DNA of 64,000 nt from Limnohabitans sp. (GCF_017848645.1 NZ_JAFEIF010000069.1:1-64000); one strand, 5' to 3'. Shown: positions 35,911 to 46,453, counted from the stretch's first letter. Numbers and translations are program-made. Notes: generated by a model not told the origin, from the sequence alone.

Positions 35911-36681
35911 TCAAAGCGTCGGGGCCCGTTTGATCATTTCGGCTGCGAAGTCCACATAGGCCTGGCTGCCCTTGGCGTGGGGGTCAAACACCACACCGGG
36001 CAAACCATAGCTGGGCGCTTCGGCCAGGCGCACATTGCGCGGGATCACGGTGTCGAACACCTTGTCGCCAAAATGGGCCTTGAGCTGGTCGCTGACCTGC
36101 ATCTGCAGCGTGATGCGCGGGTCAAACATGACACGCAGCAGGCCAATGATTTTCAGGTCCTTGTTCAGGTTGGCGTGCACCTGTTTGATGGTGTTGACCA
36201 GGTCGGTCAGGCCCTCCAGCGCAAAGTACTCGCACTGCATGGGCACGATCACGCCGTGGGCCGAGCACAGGCCGTTCAAAGTCAGCATGGACAAGGACGG
36301 CGGGCAATCGATCAGCACAAAATCGTAATCGGCATCCACGGATGCCAGGGCATTTTTGAGGCGCTGGTCGCGGTGCTCCAGCTGCACCAGCTCCACCTCG
36401 GCTCCGGCCAGCTCACGGTTGGCGCTCAGCACCTGATAGCCACATTTGTCCGCCAGCACCGCCGCCTCGGCAACCGTTGCCGACTCCAGCAAGACGTCGT
36501 ACACACTCAATTCGACCTGCCGCTTGTCAATGCCCGAGCCCATGGTGGCATTGCCCTGCGGGTCCAGATCGACCAAGAGCACACGTTGGCCCAGCTTGGC
36601 CAAACCTGCAGCCAGGTTCACCGTGGTGGTGGTTTTGCCCACCCCGCCCTTTTGGTTGGCGATGCAGAAAATTTTGGCCAT
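35911..36681 (-). CDS. parA: Chromosome-partitioning ATPase ParA (Soj)
   Basis: A 256-aa Walker-type ATPase. The deviant Walker A CIANQKGGVGKTTTTVNLAA with its signature lysine is at residues 7-26. The DLDPQGNATMGSGID Walker A' region and VLIDCPPSLSMLTLNG Walker B follow. ATP-bound ParA coats the nucleoid, and ParB-parS complexes stimulate hydrolysis to move origins apart. It lies 15 bp downstream of a LysE-type gene and upstream of the hydrolase and parB, all in the same direction. Confidence 0.94.
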   Translation of the reverse strand: MAKIFCIANQKGGVGKTTTTVNLAAGLAKLGQRVLLVDLDPQGNATMGSGIDKRQVELSVYDVLLESATVAEAAVLADKCGYQVLSANRELAGAEVELVQLEHRDQRLKNALASVDADYDFVLIDCPPSLSMLTLNGLCSAHGVIVPMQCEYFALEGLTDLVNTIKQVHANLNKDLKIIGLLRVMFDPRITLQMQVSDQLKAHFGDKVFDTVIPRNVRLAEAPSYGLPGVVFDPHAKGSQAYVDFAAEMIKRAPTL

Positions 36682-36696
36682 GTCGTGCTCCCGGAT

Positions 36697-37314
36697 TTAT
36701 TTGGATATGGCCAGCTTGATGCCAAAGCCCACAAGAAAAATGCCGGCCACTTTTTCCAGCACTTGCCCCACCTTGGGGTTGGCCCGCATGCGCTCGGCCA
36801 GGTGGTGTGTCAACAAGGTCATGCCCAGCCCATACAAAAAGGTCAAGGCCGCGATGGTGGCGGCCATGATGCCAAAGCTGATCAAGCCCAGATGGGTTTG
36901 AGGGTCCACAAACAGCGGGAAAAACGCCATGTAAAAAACGATGGCCTTGGGGTTCAGCAAAGTGATGGCCAAGGCTTGCTGAAAATACTGCCGGGGCCGA
37001 ATGTTCAACACGGGCGCATCACCAGGTTTGGCGATCAACATCTTCCAGCCCAGCCAGGCCAAGTACACAGCCCCCAGCCATTGGATGGCCACAAATGCCG
37101 CCGGGTATGTGGTCAACACCGCGGCCACACCGGCCACCGCCATCCACATCAGGACCTGATCGCCTGCGATCACACCCAAGGTGGCCATGAGTCCGCCCGC
37201 CACCCCGCCCTTGCTGGTGGACGTGATGAGGGCCAGGTTGCCAGGGCCGGGAATGGCCAGGAACACCACAATGGCGACCACAAATGCACCGTAATCAGAA
37301 ATGCCAAAGAACAT
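36697..37314 (-). CDS. LysE/RhtB-family amino-acid exporter
   Basis: A 205-aa membrane protein with about six hydrophobic segments. The family signature near the N-terminus FLAIPGPGNLALITSTSKGG (P-G-P motif) is present, as are AVYLAWLGWKMLIAK and LNPKAIVFYMAFFPLFVDP. LysE/RhtB proteins export amino acids such as lysine, threonine or homoserine. A close paralogue lies 44 bp upstream, indicating tandem duplication. Both are inserted between rsmG and parA. Confidence 0.87.
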   Translation of the reverse strand: MFFGISDYGAFVVAIVVFLAIPGPGNLALITSTSKGGVAGGLMATLGVIAGDQVLMWMAVAGVAAVLTTYPAAFVAIQWLGAVYLAWLGWKMLIAKPGDAPVLNIRPRQYFQQALAITLLNPKAIVFYMAFFPLFVDPQTHLGLISFGIMAATIAALTFLYGLGMTLLTHHLAERMRANPKVGQVLEKVAGIFLVGFGIKLAISK

Positions 37315-37358
37315 GTGAAGGGTATCTTTCCGAATAACCGAGACGGTTCAGGGGGGCC

Positions 37359-37973
37359 TTATTTGGCCACCACCATCCTGAGCCCAAAACCAATCAGGCA
37401 CACACCAGCCAACTTTTGCAGCCACGATGTCCACTTGGGATGCGCGCGGATGCGTTCGGCCATGCTGTGCGTGACCCACACCACGCCCCAACAATACACA
37501 AAACCCAATAGCGCAATCGTCACGGCCATCACCGCAAAAGTCACCCAACCTTGGTGATGGACCGGATCGATGAACTGCGGAAAAAACGCCAGGTAAAACA
37601 TGATCGCTTTGGGGTTGAGCAAGGTGATCAACAGTGTTTCCCGAAAATAATGGCCTGGCGTGATTTGCAAACCAGGCCCCTCACCCGGTTTGGCCAAGAG
37701 CATCTTGCCACCCAACCAAACCAAGTACGCCGCACCCGCCCACTGCAAAGCCATGAACAAGGGTGGATAGGTTTTGAGCAAGGCCGCCACACCCGCCACC
37801 GTGAGCCACAGCAAAATCTGGTCGCCCAACAACAGCCCCAGCACCGATGCCAAACCACCGGCCAAGCCGCCTTTGCTGGCCGAACTGATCAAGGCCAAAT
37901 TGCCCGGGCCGGGCAAGAACAAGAGCAGCACAAAGGCCGCAGCAAAAGCACCGTAATCCGAGATACCAAACAT
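37359..37973 (-). CDS. LysE/RhtB-family amino-acid exporter (paralogue)
   Basis: A 204-aa paralogue of the next gene, with the same FLPGPGNLALISSASKGG, AAYLVWLGGKMLLAKPGEGP and LNPKAIMFYLAFFPQFIDP motifs and about six membrane segments. Their N- and C-termini (MFGISDYGAF and GFGLRM/GFGIKL) are nearly the same, so the two arose by recent duplication. It may export a different amino acid. A perfect parS site lies 63 bp upstream of its start, in the intergenic region before rsmG's end. Confidence 0.87.
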   Translation of the reverse strand: MFGISDYGAFAAAFVLLLFLPGPGNLALISSASKGGLAGGLASVLGLLLGDQILLWLTVAGVAALLKTYPPLFMALQWAGAAYLVWLGGKMLLAKPGEGPGLQITPGHYFRETLLITLLNPKAIMFYLAFFPQFIDPVHHQGWVTFAVMAVTIALLGFVYCWGVVWVTHSMAERIRAHPKWTSWLQKLAGVCLIGFGLRMVVAK

Positions 37974-38035
37974 GTGCGCGCTTTCAGGGGAATATCCAAG
38001 TGTAAGTGATGCACACTGGATCGGCGGCCCCTTGG

Positions 38036-38051
38036 TGTTTCACGTGAAACA
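38036..38051. promoter_or_regulatory. parS site 1 (perfect)
   Basis: TGTTTCACGTGAAACA matches the bacterial parS consensus at all 16 positions. It lies in the 86-bp gap between the LysE gene and the end of rsmG. ParB from this same region should nucleate here. Confidence 0.92.
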
Positions 38052-38059
38052 CCCCCGAT

Positions 38060-38707
38060 TCAAACGGTTTCGGGCTTCATCCACACCATGCAGCGCTCGA
38101 CATCCAGGCCGGGCACCGTCAATGGTTCCACGTGAAACACCCGCACATCGGCAGGTAAAGCGTCGATTTCGCCCTGTGGGTGTTTGCCCTTCATGGCCAT
38201 CCACACCCCGCCTTCAGCCAGGGCCGAACGGGACCAGGTCACAAAGTCGGGCAAAGAAGCAAAGGCCCGGGAGCAAATCACCTGGTACGGATCGGTCAGG
38301 GATTCGACCCGCGCATGCAGGCCGCGCAAGTTGGACAGCTTCAGGCTCACCGCCACTTGCTGCACAAAGGCGGCTTTTTTGGCCACGGTGTCCACGCAGC
38401 TCACGTTCAACTCGGGCATGCAAATGGCCAAGACCACCCCCGGCAAACCGCCGCCCGAACCCACATCCAGCACCTTGATGGGCTGGCCTTGGGTGTGCCG
38501 GCGCAAAGGGGCAATGGCCGTCAAGCTGTCCAGCAAATGGTGCGTGAGCATGTCCGCCGGGTCACGCAGCGCGGTCAAGTTGTAGACCTTGTTCCATTTC
38601 TGGATCAGGGCCGCGTAGTCCAGCAAATGCTGAATTTGCGCATCCGACAAAGCCAAACCCAAAGCTTGCGCACCCGAGCGCAGGCCCGCTTCCAGATTCA
38701 CGCTCAT
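38060..38707 (-). CDS. rsmG: 16S rRNA (guanine-527-N7)-methyltransferase RsmG
   Basis: A 215-aa SAM-dependent enzyme (GidB) that methylates G527 in 16S rRNA; its loss gives low-level streptomycin resistance. Visible are [20 protein letters not shown], the SAM-binding loop [20 protein letters not shown] and [14 protein letters not shown]. The start overlaps the mnmG stop in ATGA. The classic mnmG-rsmG-parA-parB order is interrupted here by two exporters. A second, degenerate parS lies within its 3' part. Confidence 0.93.
   Translation of the reverse strand: MSVNLEAGLRSGAQALGLALSDAQIQHLLDYAALIQKWNKVYNLTALRDPADMLTHHLLDSLTAIAPLRRHTQGQPIKVLDVGSGGGLPGVVLAICMPELNVSCVDTVAKKAAFVQQVAVSLKLSNLRGLHARVESLTDPYQVICSRAFASLPDFVTWSRSALAEGGVWMAMKGKHPQGEIDALPADVRVFHVEPLTVPGLDVERCMVWMKPETV
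38124..38139. promoter_or_regulatory. parS-like site 2 (two mismatches)
   Basis: GGTTCCACGTGAAACA differs from the parS consensus at two positions in its left half; the right half is perfect. It lies inside the 3' part of rsmG, 88 bp from the perfect site. Confidence 0.55.
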
Positions 38708-40686
38708 GCCTGCACGCCCATCTCAACACGATCTTCTGCGGTTTGCATGAAGCCTTTGAACCCACCCTTCTTCAGGTGAATCAAAAGCAAGGACACGCTG
38801 GCAGGTGTGATGCCCGAAATGCGCGACGCCTGGCCCAGTGTTTCGGGGCGGTGTTTGGCCAGTTTTTGACGCGCCTCAATGGACAGTGCCGACACCTGCA
38901 TGTAGTCCAGTGTCTCGGGCAGGCGCAGATGTTCGTAAAACGCAGCCCGCTCCACCTCCCCTTTTTGGCGGTCGATGTAGCCGGAATACTTGGCGGCAAT
39001 CTCCACCTGCTCGATCACCGACGGGCTCAAGTCGCCCAGCGTTTCACGTGAAACATCGGCACTGGCCATGCGCCCACCGTCCAGCGTCATCAGCGCGGGG
39101 TAGCTCACATTCGGTCTTCGCAACAAATCAAACAGGTTGTGCTCGTGCTCAATGGCCTTGCCCAGCACCCGCTCAGACTCGGCCGCTGGCAGGTTGCGCG
39201 GATTCACCCAGGTGGATTTCAGGCGCTCTGTTTCACGTGAAACAGCATCGCGTTTGCGACTGAAGGCATCCCAGCGGGCGTCATCCACCAAGCCCATTTG
39301 CCGCCCCACTTCGGTCAGGCGCGCATCGGCATTGTCTTCGCGCAGCTGCAAGCGGAACTCCGCCCGGCTGGTGAACATGCGGTAAGGCTCGGTCACGCCC
39401 TGGGTCACCAGGTCGTCCACCAGCACACCCAAATAAGCTTGGTCGCGTGCGGGGGTCCAGGCGGCTTCGCCCCGGCATTGCAGCGCGGCATTGATGCCCG
39501 CAAACAAACCCTGGGCTGCAGCTTCTTCGTAACCGGTCGTGCCGTTGATCTGCCCCGCAAAGAACAGGCCATTGATCTGGCGCGTCTCGAAGCTGTTCTT
39601 CAGGGCGCGGGGGTCAAAGTAGTCGTATTCGATGGCGTAGCCGGGGCGCAGGATGTGGCAGTTTTCCAGGCCCTTCATGGAGCGCACCAGGTCGTACTGG
39701 ATGTCAAACGGCAAGCTGGTCGAGATGCCGTTGGGGTAGTACTCGTTCGTCGTCAGGCCCTCGGGCTCCAGAAAAATCTGGTGGCTGTCCTTGTCGGCAA
39801 AGCGGTTGATCTTGTCTTCCACACTCGGGCAATAACGCGGGCCCACGCCCTCGATCTTGCCGGTGAACATGGGGCTGCGGTCAAAGCCGGAGCGGATGAT
39901 GTCGTGGGTGCGCTCGTTGGTGTGGGTGATCCAGCACGGCACTTGTTGCGGGTGCATTTCGGCCTTGCCCATGAAGCTGAACACCGGCACGCCAGCTTCG
40001 GGGTTCATGCCGCCGGGCACGCCGTCGCCGGGTTGCTCGGTGCATTGGCTGAAGTCGATGGTGCGGCCATCCAGACGCGGCGGTGTGCCGGTCTTCAAGC
40101 GGCCTTGCGGCAGCTTCAGTTCCTTGAGCCGCGCCGACAGGCTCACGGCGGGTGGATCACCTGCCCTGCCCGCTGCATAGTTCTGCAAACCCACATGGAT
40201 CTTGCCGTCGAGGAACGTGCCCGCCGTCAGCACCACGGTGCGCGAACGGAAACGGATGCCCACTTGCGTCACGGCGCCCACCACCCGGTCACCTTCGACC
40301 ATCAGGTCATCCACCGCTTGCTGAAAGAGCCACAAATTGGGCTGGTTCTCCAGCATGCGGCGAATGGCGGCTTTGTACAAAATGCGGTCGGCCTGGGCGC
40401 GGGTGGCGCGCACGGCCGGGCCTTTGGAGCTGTTCAGGATGCGGAACTGGATACCGCCCTCGTCGGTGGCCAGCGCCATGGCACCGCCCAAAACGTCCAC
40501 CTCTTTGACGAGGTGGCCCTTGCCAATGCCACCAATGGACGGGTTGCAGCTCATCTGCCCCAGCGTCTCGATGTTGTGGCTGAGCAAGAGTGTTTTGCTG
40601 CCCATGCGGGCAGCCGCGAGCGCGGCTTCGGTTCCGGCATGGCCGCCGCCGACCACGATCACATCGAATTCTTGAGGGTAAAGCAT
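38704..40686 (-). CDS. mnmG: tRNA uridine-34 carboxymethylaminomethyl modification enzyme MnmG
   Basis: A 660-aa FAD enzyme (GidA) that, with MnmE, installs the cmnm5 group on U34 of tRNAs. It begins [20 protein letters not shown], with a Rossmann dinucleotide motif. Further signatures are [37 protein letters not shown] and [20 protein letters not shown]. The C-terminal helical domain for MnmE and tRNA binding is complete. The ATG at 40686 begins the family homology. Two parS sites (39040 and 39229) lie within its coding sequence. Confidence 0.95.
   Translation of the reverse strand: MLYPQEFDVIVVGGGHAGTEAALAAARMGSKTLLLSHNIETLGQMSCNPSIGGIGKGHLVKEVDVLGGAMALATDEGGIQFRILNSSKGPAVRATRAQADRILYKAAIRRMLENQPNLWLFQQAVDDLMVEGDRVVGAVTQVGIRFRSRTVVLTAGTFLDGKIHVGLQNYAAGRAGDPPAVSLSARLKELKLPQGRLKTGTPPRLDGRTIDFSQCTEQPGDGVPGGMNPEAGVPVFSFMGKAEMHPQQVPCWITHTNERTHDIIRSGFDRSPMFTGKIEGVGPRYCPSVEDKINRFADKDSHQIFLEPEGLTTNEYYPNGISTSLPFDIQYDLVRSMKGLENCHILRPGYAIEYDYFDPRALKNSFETRQINGLFFAGQINGTTGYEEAAAQGLFAGINAALQCRGEAAWTPARDQAYLGVLVDDLVTQGVTEPYRMFTSRAEFRLQLREDNADARLTEVGRQMGLVDDARWDAFSRKRDAVSRETERLKSTWVNPRNLPAAESERVLGKAIEHEHNLFDLLRRPNVSYPALMTLDGGRMASADVSRETLGDLSPSVIEQVEIAAKYSGYIDRQKGEVERAAFYEHLRLPETLDYMQVSALSIEARQKLAKHRPETLGQASRISGITPASVSLLLIHLKKGGFKGFMQTAEDRVEMGVQA
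39040..39055. promoter_or_regulatory. parS site 3 (one mismatch), inside mnmG
   Basis: CGTTTCACGTGAAACA matches the parS consensus at 15 of 16 positions, and the central 14-bp palindrome is perfect. It lies in the 3' third of mnmG. Confidence 0.85.
39229..39244. promoter_or_regulatory. parS site 4 (perfect), inside mnmG
   Basis: TGTTTCACGTGAAACA is a perfect parS, 189 bp from site 3. It encodes part of the VSRETERL segment of MnmG, so the site is embedded in protein-coding sequence. Confidence 0.92.
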
Positions 40687-40955
40687 GAGAAGTCCGCCTT
40701 GAATGAAGGCCAAAAATGGGCGCCGCCTGCGCCGTGGGCCGCCCTGCCACGGGGTCGGCTGAAGCTGCTCATTTTACAGGCAGGCCATTTGGCGTGGCGA
40801 CCAGGCCAGACGCCCGGAAAACACGGGCCACCCAGCGGGGCACTTTATGCATTGCGCGCATGAAGTGACAGCAAAGCAGCCTTGGACGGCAACACGGCCA
40901 GAACCTAAGATTCGCCGCACTGACAAGCCGTCAGTTTCAAGAAAGGCGACAACAC

Positions 40956-42266
40956 ATGTCCATCTCTGCCGCAAGCGCCAAGGCCACAAGCCCGCATGCT
41001 TTGCCCTCTTATCTCAACCCTGATCATCCCGGCCCTTGGGGCATTTACCTGCAGCAAGTTGACCGCGTCACGCCCTACCTGGGCGGCTTGTCGCGCTGGG
41101 TCGAAACCCTCAAGCGCCCCAAACGCGCCCTGATCGTGGACGTGCCCATCGAGTTGGACAACGGCACCATGGCCCACTTTGAGGGCTACCGTGTGCAACA
41201 CAACACCAGCCGAGGCCCGGGCAAAGGCGGTGTGCGCTTTCACCAGGACGTGACGCTGTCCGAGGTCATGGCCTTGTCAGCCTGGATGTCGGTCAAAAAC
41301 GCCGCCGTCAACCTGCCTTTTGGCGGGGCCAAGGGTGGCATCCGGGTCGACCCCAAAACCCTGTCACGCGGCGAGCTGGAGCGTCTGACCCGCCGCTACA
41401 CCAGCGAGATCGGCATCATCATCGGCCCCACCAAAGACATCCCCGCGCCTGATGTGAACACCAATGAGCAGATCATGGCCTGGATGATGGACACCTATTC
41501 CATGAACGAAGGCGCCACCGCATCGGGCGTGGTAACCGGCAAACCCATTGCCTTGGGCGGTTCTTTGGGCCGCCGCGAAGCCACCGGGCGCGGCGTGTAC
41601 ACCGTGGGCCAAGAGGCCGCGCAACACATCGGGCTGGACATCGGCCACGCCCGGATCGGCGTGCAAGGCTTTGGCAATGTGGGCGGCATCGCGGCCAAGC
41701 TGTTTGCCCAGGCCGGGGCCACGGTGGTCGCAGTGCAGGACCACGGCGGCACCGTCTACAAGGCTGCAGGTCTGGACGTGCCTGCCCTGCTGCGCCACGT
41801 CAGCGCGCATGGCAGCGTCCAAGGTTTTGAGAATGCCGAGATCCTGCCCGAAGAAGCGTTCTGGGGGGTCGATTGCGACATCCTGATTCCAGCCGCACTG
41901 GAGCAGCAAATCACCGCCGCCAATGCCCACCTGATCCAGGCCCGCATGGTGATCGAAGGCGCCAACGGCCCCACCACCCCCGAAGCCGACGACATCCTGC
42001 ACGAACGCGGCATCCTGGTCGTGCCCGACGTGATCGCCAACGCCGGGGGCGTCACGGTCAGTTACTTTGAATGGGTGCAGGATTTCTCCAGCTTTTTCTG
42101 GAGCGAAGACGAAATCAACGCCCGCCTGGTGCGCATCATGCGCGAGGCCTTCGCCGCCATCTGGCAAGTGGCCGACGAACACCGGGTGAGTCTGCGCACC
42201 GCCACGTTCATTGTGGCGTGCACGCGCATCTTGCAAGCGCGTGAGCTGCGGGGTTTGTACCCCTGA
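40956..42266 (+). CDS. Glutamate dehydrogenase (Glu/Leu/Phe/Val family)
   Basis: A 436-aa enzyme that interconverts glutamate with 2-oxoglutarate and ammonia. The catalytic-lysine motif [20 protein letters not shown], the preceding [14 protein letters not shown] and the Rossmann segment [20 protein letters not shown] are intact. The length fits the NAD-type hexameric class. An AAAGGCG lies ten bases before the ATG. The gene is divergent from mnmG and convergent with the Lrp-type regulator. A substrate among branched-chain amino acids is not excluded. Confidence 0.9.
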   Translation: MSISAASAKATSPHALPSYLNPDHPGPWGIYLQQVDRVTPYLGGLSRWVETLKRPKRALIVDVPIELDNGTMAHFEGYRVQHNTSRGPGKGGVRFHQDVTLSEVMALSAWMSVKNAAVNLPFGGAKGGIRVDPKTLSRGELERLTRRYTSEIGIIIGPTKDIPAPDVNTNEQIMAWMMDTYSMNEGATASGVVTGKPIALGGSLGRREATGRGVYTVGQEAAQHIGLDIGHARIGVQGFGNVGGIAAKLFAQAGATVVAVQDHGGTVYKAAGLDVPALLRHVSAHGSVQGFENAEILPEEAFWGVDCDILIPAALEQQITAANAHLIQARMVIEGANGPTTPEADDILHERGILVVPDVIANAGGVTVSYFEWVQDFSSFFWSEDEINARLVRIMREAFAAIWQVADEHRVSLRTATFIVACTRILQARELRGLYP

Positions 42267-42287
42267 CAAGCGGCGACTGATCACAGA

Positions 42288-42303
42288 CCCGGGCTCGCCC
42301 GGG
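42288..42303. terminator. GC-rich hairpin between gdh and the Lrp-type gene
   Basis: CCCGGGC (42288-42294) pairs with GCCCGGG (42297-42303) around TC, in the 59-bp gap between the convergent genes. There is no U-tract, so it may act as a weak or factor-assisted bidirectional terminator. Confidence 0.45.
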
Positions 42304-42325
42304 CCGTGCTGAGCACCCCGCTGCC

Positions 42326-42793
42326 TCAGGTCCTCAAAGGCAAGGCCCCGGCGGCCTTGACCTCGCCCAATGAAAAGCTGGTGTGCAGGTCTTTCACATT
42401 GGGCAGGTTGATCAACACATCACGGGCGAACTGGCTGAAGGTATTGAGGTCCTTGCTCACCACCTGCAGCTCAAAGGTGCCGGTGCCGCTGATGTAATGG
42501 CAAGACACCACCTCGGGGATTTTGAGGATGGCTTCCTCCAGTTGGCGCGTGATGTCGCCCCGGTTGCGCTCGGCGTCCAGCCGCACAAAGGCCAACACAT
42601 CCAAGCCCACCTTCTGGCGGTCAATGTCAGCGCGATAGCCTTTGATGACGCCAGACTCTTCGAGCGCCCGCACCCGCCGCCAACACGGCGCGGCCGACAA
42701 ACCCACCCGCTGCGCCAACTCCGCATTGGTCAGGCGGCCATTGGTTTGCAATTCATTCAATATCGCCCAGTCAAATTTGTCCAGTGTTTCCAA
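42326..42793 (-). CDS. Lrp/AsnC-family transcriptional regulator
   Basis: A 155-aa regulator when started at TTG 42793, which has AGAGG six bases upstream and gives the usual family beginning LDKFDWAILNELQTNGRLTN. An upstream TTG at 42835 would add 14 residues unlike the family. The winged helix-turn-helix (AELAQRVGLSAAPCWRRVRA) is followed by the RAM effector domain (about 70-150). It is divergent from the indolepyruvate oxidoreductase gene, which it probably regulates in response to an amino acid. Confidence 0.88.
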   Translation of the reverse strand: METLDKFDWAILNELQTNGRLTNAELAQRVGLSAAPCWRRVRALEESGVIKGYRADIDRQKVGLDVLAFVRLDAERNRGDITRQLEEAILKIPEVVSCHYISGTGTFELQVVSKDLNTFSQFARDVLINLPNVKDLHTSFSLGEVKAAGALPLRT

Positions 42794-42912
42794 AATAAGC
42801 CTCTTTGAGCAAGATTCTTTCAAATCATAGGGCAAATCCTGTCACCGAAAGCAAGCACATGTCTGCAGGAGCGTCCTACACTGTGCCATCCATTTCAGAC
42901 GCAGGACAGACC

Positions 42913-45900
42913 ATGAACGCCCCCTTGCCCGAATCGATTCGCCAGGCTTTAGAGACGGTGACCTTGGACGACAAATACAGCCTCGATGTCGGCCGCGCTT
43001 TCATGAGCGGCGTGCAGGCCCTGGTCAAGCTGCCCATGCTGCAGCGCCAACGCGACGCCTTGCAGGGCAAAAACACAGCAGGCTTCATCAGCGGCTACCG
43101 GGGCTCGCCCTTGGGCAGTTACGACCAATCGCTGTGGAAAGCCAAAAACCACCTGAAGGCCCAGCACATCGTGTTCCAGCCCGGCGTCAACGAAGAGCTG
43201 GCCGCCACTGCCTTGTGGGGCACACAGCAACTGGGCTTTGCGCCCCCCGGCACCAACAAGTTTGATGGCGTGTTCGGCATCTGGTACGGCAAAGGCCCCG
43301 GCGTGGACCGCTGCTCGGACGTGTTCAAACACGCCAACATGGCCGGCACCACACCTTGGGGCGGCGTGCTGGCCGTGGCGGGCGATGACCATGTGGCCAA
43401 AAGCTCCACCGCAGCTCACCAGAGTGACCACATCTTCAAGGCTTGCGGCCTGCCCGTGTTTTTTCCGGCCAGCGTGCAAGACATCCTGGACCAAGGCTTG
43501 CACGCCTTGGCCTTGAGCCGCTTTGCGGGCATTTGGTCGGGCATGAAGACGATTCAGGAAATCGTCGAGTCCAGTGCCACCGCACACATCGACCCCGAGC
43601 GCGTGCAAATCGTGCTGCCCGAATTTGTCATGCCGCCCGGCGGCGTGCACATCCGCTGGCCAGACACGGCGCTGGAACAAGAAGCGCGTTTGTTTGATTA
43701 CAAGTGGTATGCAGCGCTCGCTTACATCCGCGCCAACAAGCTCAACCACAACGTCATCCAGGGACCGAACGACCGCTTTGGCTTGATCGCCAGCGGCAAG
43801 GCCTACAACGACACCCGCCAGGCCTTGCTGGATCTGGGTCTGGACGACGCCACCTGCCAACGCCTGGGCATCCGGGTACACAAGGTGGGTGTGGTCTGGC
43901 CCCTCGAAGCGCAAACCACCCGCGAATTCGCCACTGGGCTGCGCGAGATTTTGGTGGTGGAAGAAAAGCGCCAGGTCATCGAGTACCAACTCAAGGAAGA
44001 GCTGTACAACTGGCGCGACGATGTCCGCCCGAACATCCTGGGCAAGTTCGACGAAGCCGAAGGCGATGTGTCTGGTGGTGAATGGTCCATCCCCAACCCC
44101 AGCCAGCGCACGCTGCTACGGGCCAACGCCGATCTGACACCCGCCTTGATCGCGCGGGCCATTGCCAAACGCTTGAAAAAAATGGGTGTGGATGCCGACA
44201 CCACCGCCCGCATCGATGCCCACCTGGCCGTGCTGGACGCCAAAGAAAAATCCCTGCAAACCCTGACCCTGGGCGCCGCTGCCGAGCGCACACCCTGGTT
44301 TTGCTCCGGCTGCCCGCACAACACCTCCACCAAGGTGCCCGAAGGCTCACGCGCCATGGCGGGCATTGGCTGCCATTTCATGAGCCTCTGGATGGACCGC
44401 AGCACCACGGGCTTCACCCAAATGGGTGGCGAAGGCGTGCCTTGGACAGGTCAGCAACCCTTTTGCACCGATCAGCACATTTTTGCCAACATCGGTGACG
44501 GCACCTACTTTCACAGCGGCATCCTGGCCGTGCGCCAGAGCGTGGCCTCAGGTGTGAACATCACTTACAAAATTTTGTACAACGATGCCGTCGCCATGAC
44601 GGGTGGCCAGCCTGTGGGTGAACGGTCTGAGGGCCACAGCGTGGTGCAGATCGCCATGAGCATGAAGGCCGAAGGCGCGCAGCGCATTGTGGTCGTGACC
44701 GACGAACCCGAAAAATACGAAGGCGTGGCTTTGGCCGAAGGCGTGCGTGTGTTCCACCGCGACGAGCTCGATCGCATCCAGCGCGAAATGCGAGAGATCA
44801 AAGGCACCACTGTCATCATTTACGACCAGACCTGCGCCACCGAAAAACGCCGCCGCCGCAAGCGCGGCACCATGGTCGACCCTGCCGTGCGCGTGATGAT
44901 CAACGAAGAAGTCTGTGAAGGCTGTGGCGACTGCGGTGTGCAGTCCAACTGCCTGTCGGTGGAACCTTTAGAGACGCCTTTGGGCCGAAAACGCACCATC
45001 AACCAAAGCACCTGCAATAAGGACACCAGCTGCCTCAAAGGCTTTTGCCCCAGCTTTGTCACTGTGGAAGGCGGCACGTTCAAAAAGAAAGCCACATCCA
45101 CAACCACGGCCTTGAACCCGGCCAGCTTGGGTGCCTTGCCAGAACCTGAACTGCCCCTCATCACCCAACCCTGGGGCATGGTGGTGGCGGGCGTGGGCGG
45201 CACGGGCGTCATCACCATCGGGCAGCTGCTGGGCATGGCGGCGCACATGGAAGGCAAAGGCATCGTCACGCAAGACTCGGCAGGCCTGGCGCAAAAAGGC
45301 GGTGCCACCTGGAGCCACATCCTGGTGGCCAACAGCCAGGACGAGATCCGCACCACCCGCGTGAGCATGGCAGCAGCCGACCTGATCATCGGTTGTGACC
45401 CGATCGTGAGCGCTTCCAAAGAAACCACTTTGCGCATGCGCGCTGGCCGCACCCATGTGGCACTGAACAGCAACAGCACACCCACTGCCGCCTTTGTGAA
45501 AAACGGCAACTGGCAAAACCCGGCCGAACAATGCGTGGCCGAAATCACCGCACAAGTGGGTGTGGAAGGCGTGGGCGCTTTCGACGCCGATGCCTTGGCC
45601 AAGCAACTCATGGGTGACACCATTTACGTCAACCCCATGATCCTGGGCTACGCCTGGCAAAAGGGTTGGGTGCCTTTGCGCCGCGAATCTTTGGTGCGGG
45701 CCATCGAGCTCAACGACGTGCAGGTCAAAAACAACCTCGCTGCTTTTGAATGGGGTCGCCACGCCGCGCACCAGCCCGATGCGTTGATGAAAACCATCCA
45801 ACCCTCACAAGTCATCCAGTTCAAAAAGCGCGAATCCTTGGAAGACCTGATCGCCGACCGCATGACGCGCCTGACCGATTACCAGGACAAGGCTTATGCC

Positions 45901-46449
45901 GAGCTCTACCAAGGCATCATCGCGCGTGTGCAAGCGGCCGAGGCTCCGCTGGGCAAAACGCTGTTGAGCGACACCGTGGCCCGGCAGCTGTACCGCTTGA
46001 TGGCCTACAAAGACGAATACGAAGTGGCCCGCCTGCACACCCAAACCGGTTTCATGGAACGCATCCAAAACAGTTTTGAAGGCGACTTCAAAGTCCACTA
46101 CCACCTGGCCCCACCCCTTTGGTCCAAGCGCAACAGCCAAGGTGAATTGGTCAAACGCAAGTTTGGCCCCATCATGCTGACGGGCTTCAAACTGCTGGCC
46201 AAACTCAAAGGCCTGCGCGGCACCAAGCTGGATTACTTTGGCAAAACCGAAGAACGCCAAACCGAACGCGCCTTGATCCGCGAGTACATGCAGCACCTGG
46301 ACCGTGTCTTGAACACTTTGAATGCAGACACCCACAGCCACGCAGTCAAAGTGGCGCAAGTGCCAGAAAACATCAAGGGCTACGGCCACGTCAAGGAACG
46401 CAACATCCGGGTTGCACGCACTTTGTGGGCGTCACTCAGCGCCTCATGA
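42913..46449 (+). CDS. Indolepyruvate:ferredoxin oxidoreductase, fused alpha-gamma form
   Basis: A 1178-aa single chain that oxidatively decarboxylates aryl (and possibly branched) 2-oxo acids to acyl-CoA. N-terminal pyrimidine and TPP domains include TAGFISGYRGSPLGSYDQSL and GCHFMSLWMDRSTTGFTQMG. A cysteine-rich cluster-binding segment near residue 668 reads CEGCGDCGVQSNC. The gamma-like catalytic domain near 755 reads VVAGVGGTGVITIGQLLGMA, and a C-terminal DUF6537-type region follows. The ATG at 42913 has AGGA at the right distance. The divergent Lrp gene suggests amino-acid-dependent control of amino-acid catabolism. Confidence 0.9.
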   Translation: MNAPLPESIRQALETVTLDDKYSLDVGRAFMSGVQALVKLPMLQRQRDALQGKNTAGFISGYRGSPLGSYDQSLWKAKNHLKAQHIVFQPGVNEELAATALWGTQQLGFAPPGTNKFDGVFGIWYGKGPGVDRCSDVFKHANMAGTTPWGGVLAVAGDDHVAKSSTAAHQSDHIFKACGLPVFFPASVQDILDQGLHALALSRFAGIWSGMKTIQEIVESSATAHIDPERVQIVLPEFVMPPGGVHIRWPDTALEQEARLFDYKWYAALAYIRANKLNHNVIQGPNDRFGLIASGKAYNDTRQALLDLGLDDATCQRLGIRVHKVGVVWPLEAQTTREFATGLREILVVEEKRQVIEYQLKEELYNWRDDVRPNILGKFDEAEGDVSGGEWSIPNPSQRTLLRANADLTPALIARAIAKRLKKMGVDADTTARIDAHLAVLDAKEKSLQTLTLGAAAERTPWFCSGCPHNTSTKVPEGSRAMAGIGCHFMSLWMDRSTTGFTQMGGEGVPWTGQQPFCTDQHIFANIGDGTYFHSGILAVRQSVASGVNITYKILYNDAVAMTGGQPVGERSEGHSVVQIAMSMKAEGAQRIVVVTDEPEKYEGVALAEGVRVFHRDELDRIQREMREIKGTTVIIYDQTCATEKRRRRKRGTMVDPAVRVMINEEVCEGCGDCGVQSNCLSVEPLETPLGRKRTINQSTCNKDTSCLKGFCPSFVTVEGGTFKKKATSTTTALNPASLGALPEPELPLITQPWGMVVAGVGGTGVITIGQLLGMAAHMEGKGIVTQDSAGLAQKGGATWSHILVANSQDEIRTTRVSMAAADLIIGCDPIVSASKETTLRMRAGRTHVALNSNSTPTAAFVKNGNWQNPAEQCVAEITAQVGVEGVGAFDADALAKQLMGDTIYVNPMILGYAWQKGWVPLRRESLVRAIELNDVQVKNNLAAFEWGRHAAHQPDALMKTIQPSQVIQFKKRESLEDLIADRMTRLTDYQDKAYAELYQGIIARVQAAEAPLGKTLLSDTVARQLYRLMAYKDEYEVARLHTQTGFMERIQNSFEGDFKVHYHLAPPLWSKRNSQGELVKRKFGPIMLTGFKLLAKLKGLRGTKLDYFGKTEERQTERALIREYMQHLDRVLNTLNADTHSHAVKVAQVPENIKGYGHVKERNIRVARTLWASLSAS

Positions 46450-46453
46450 AGGC

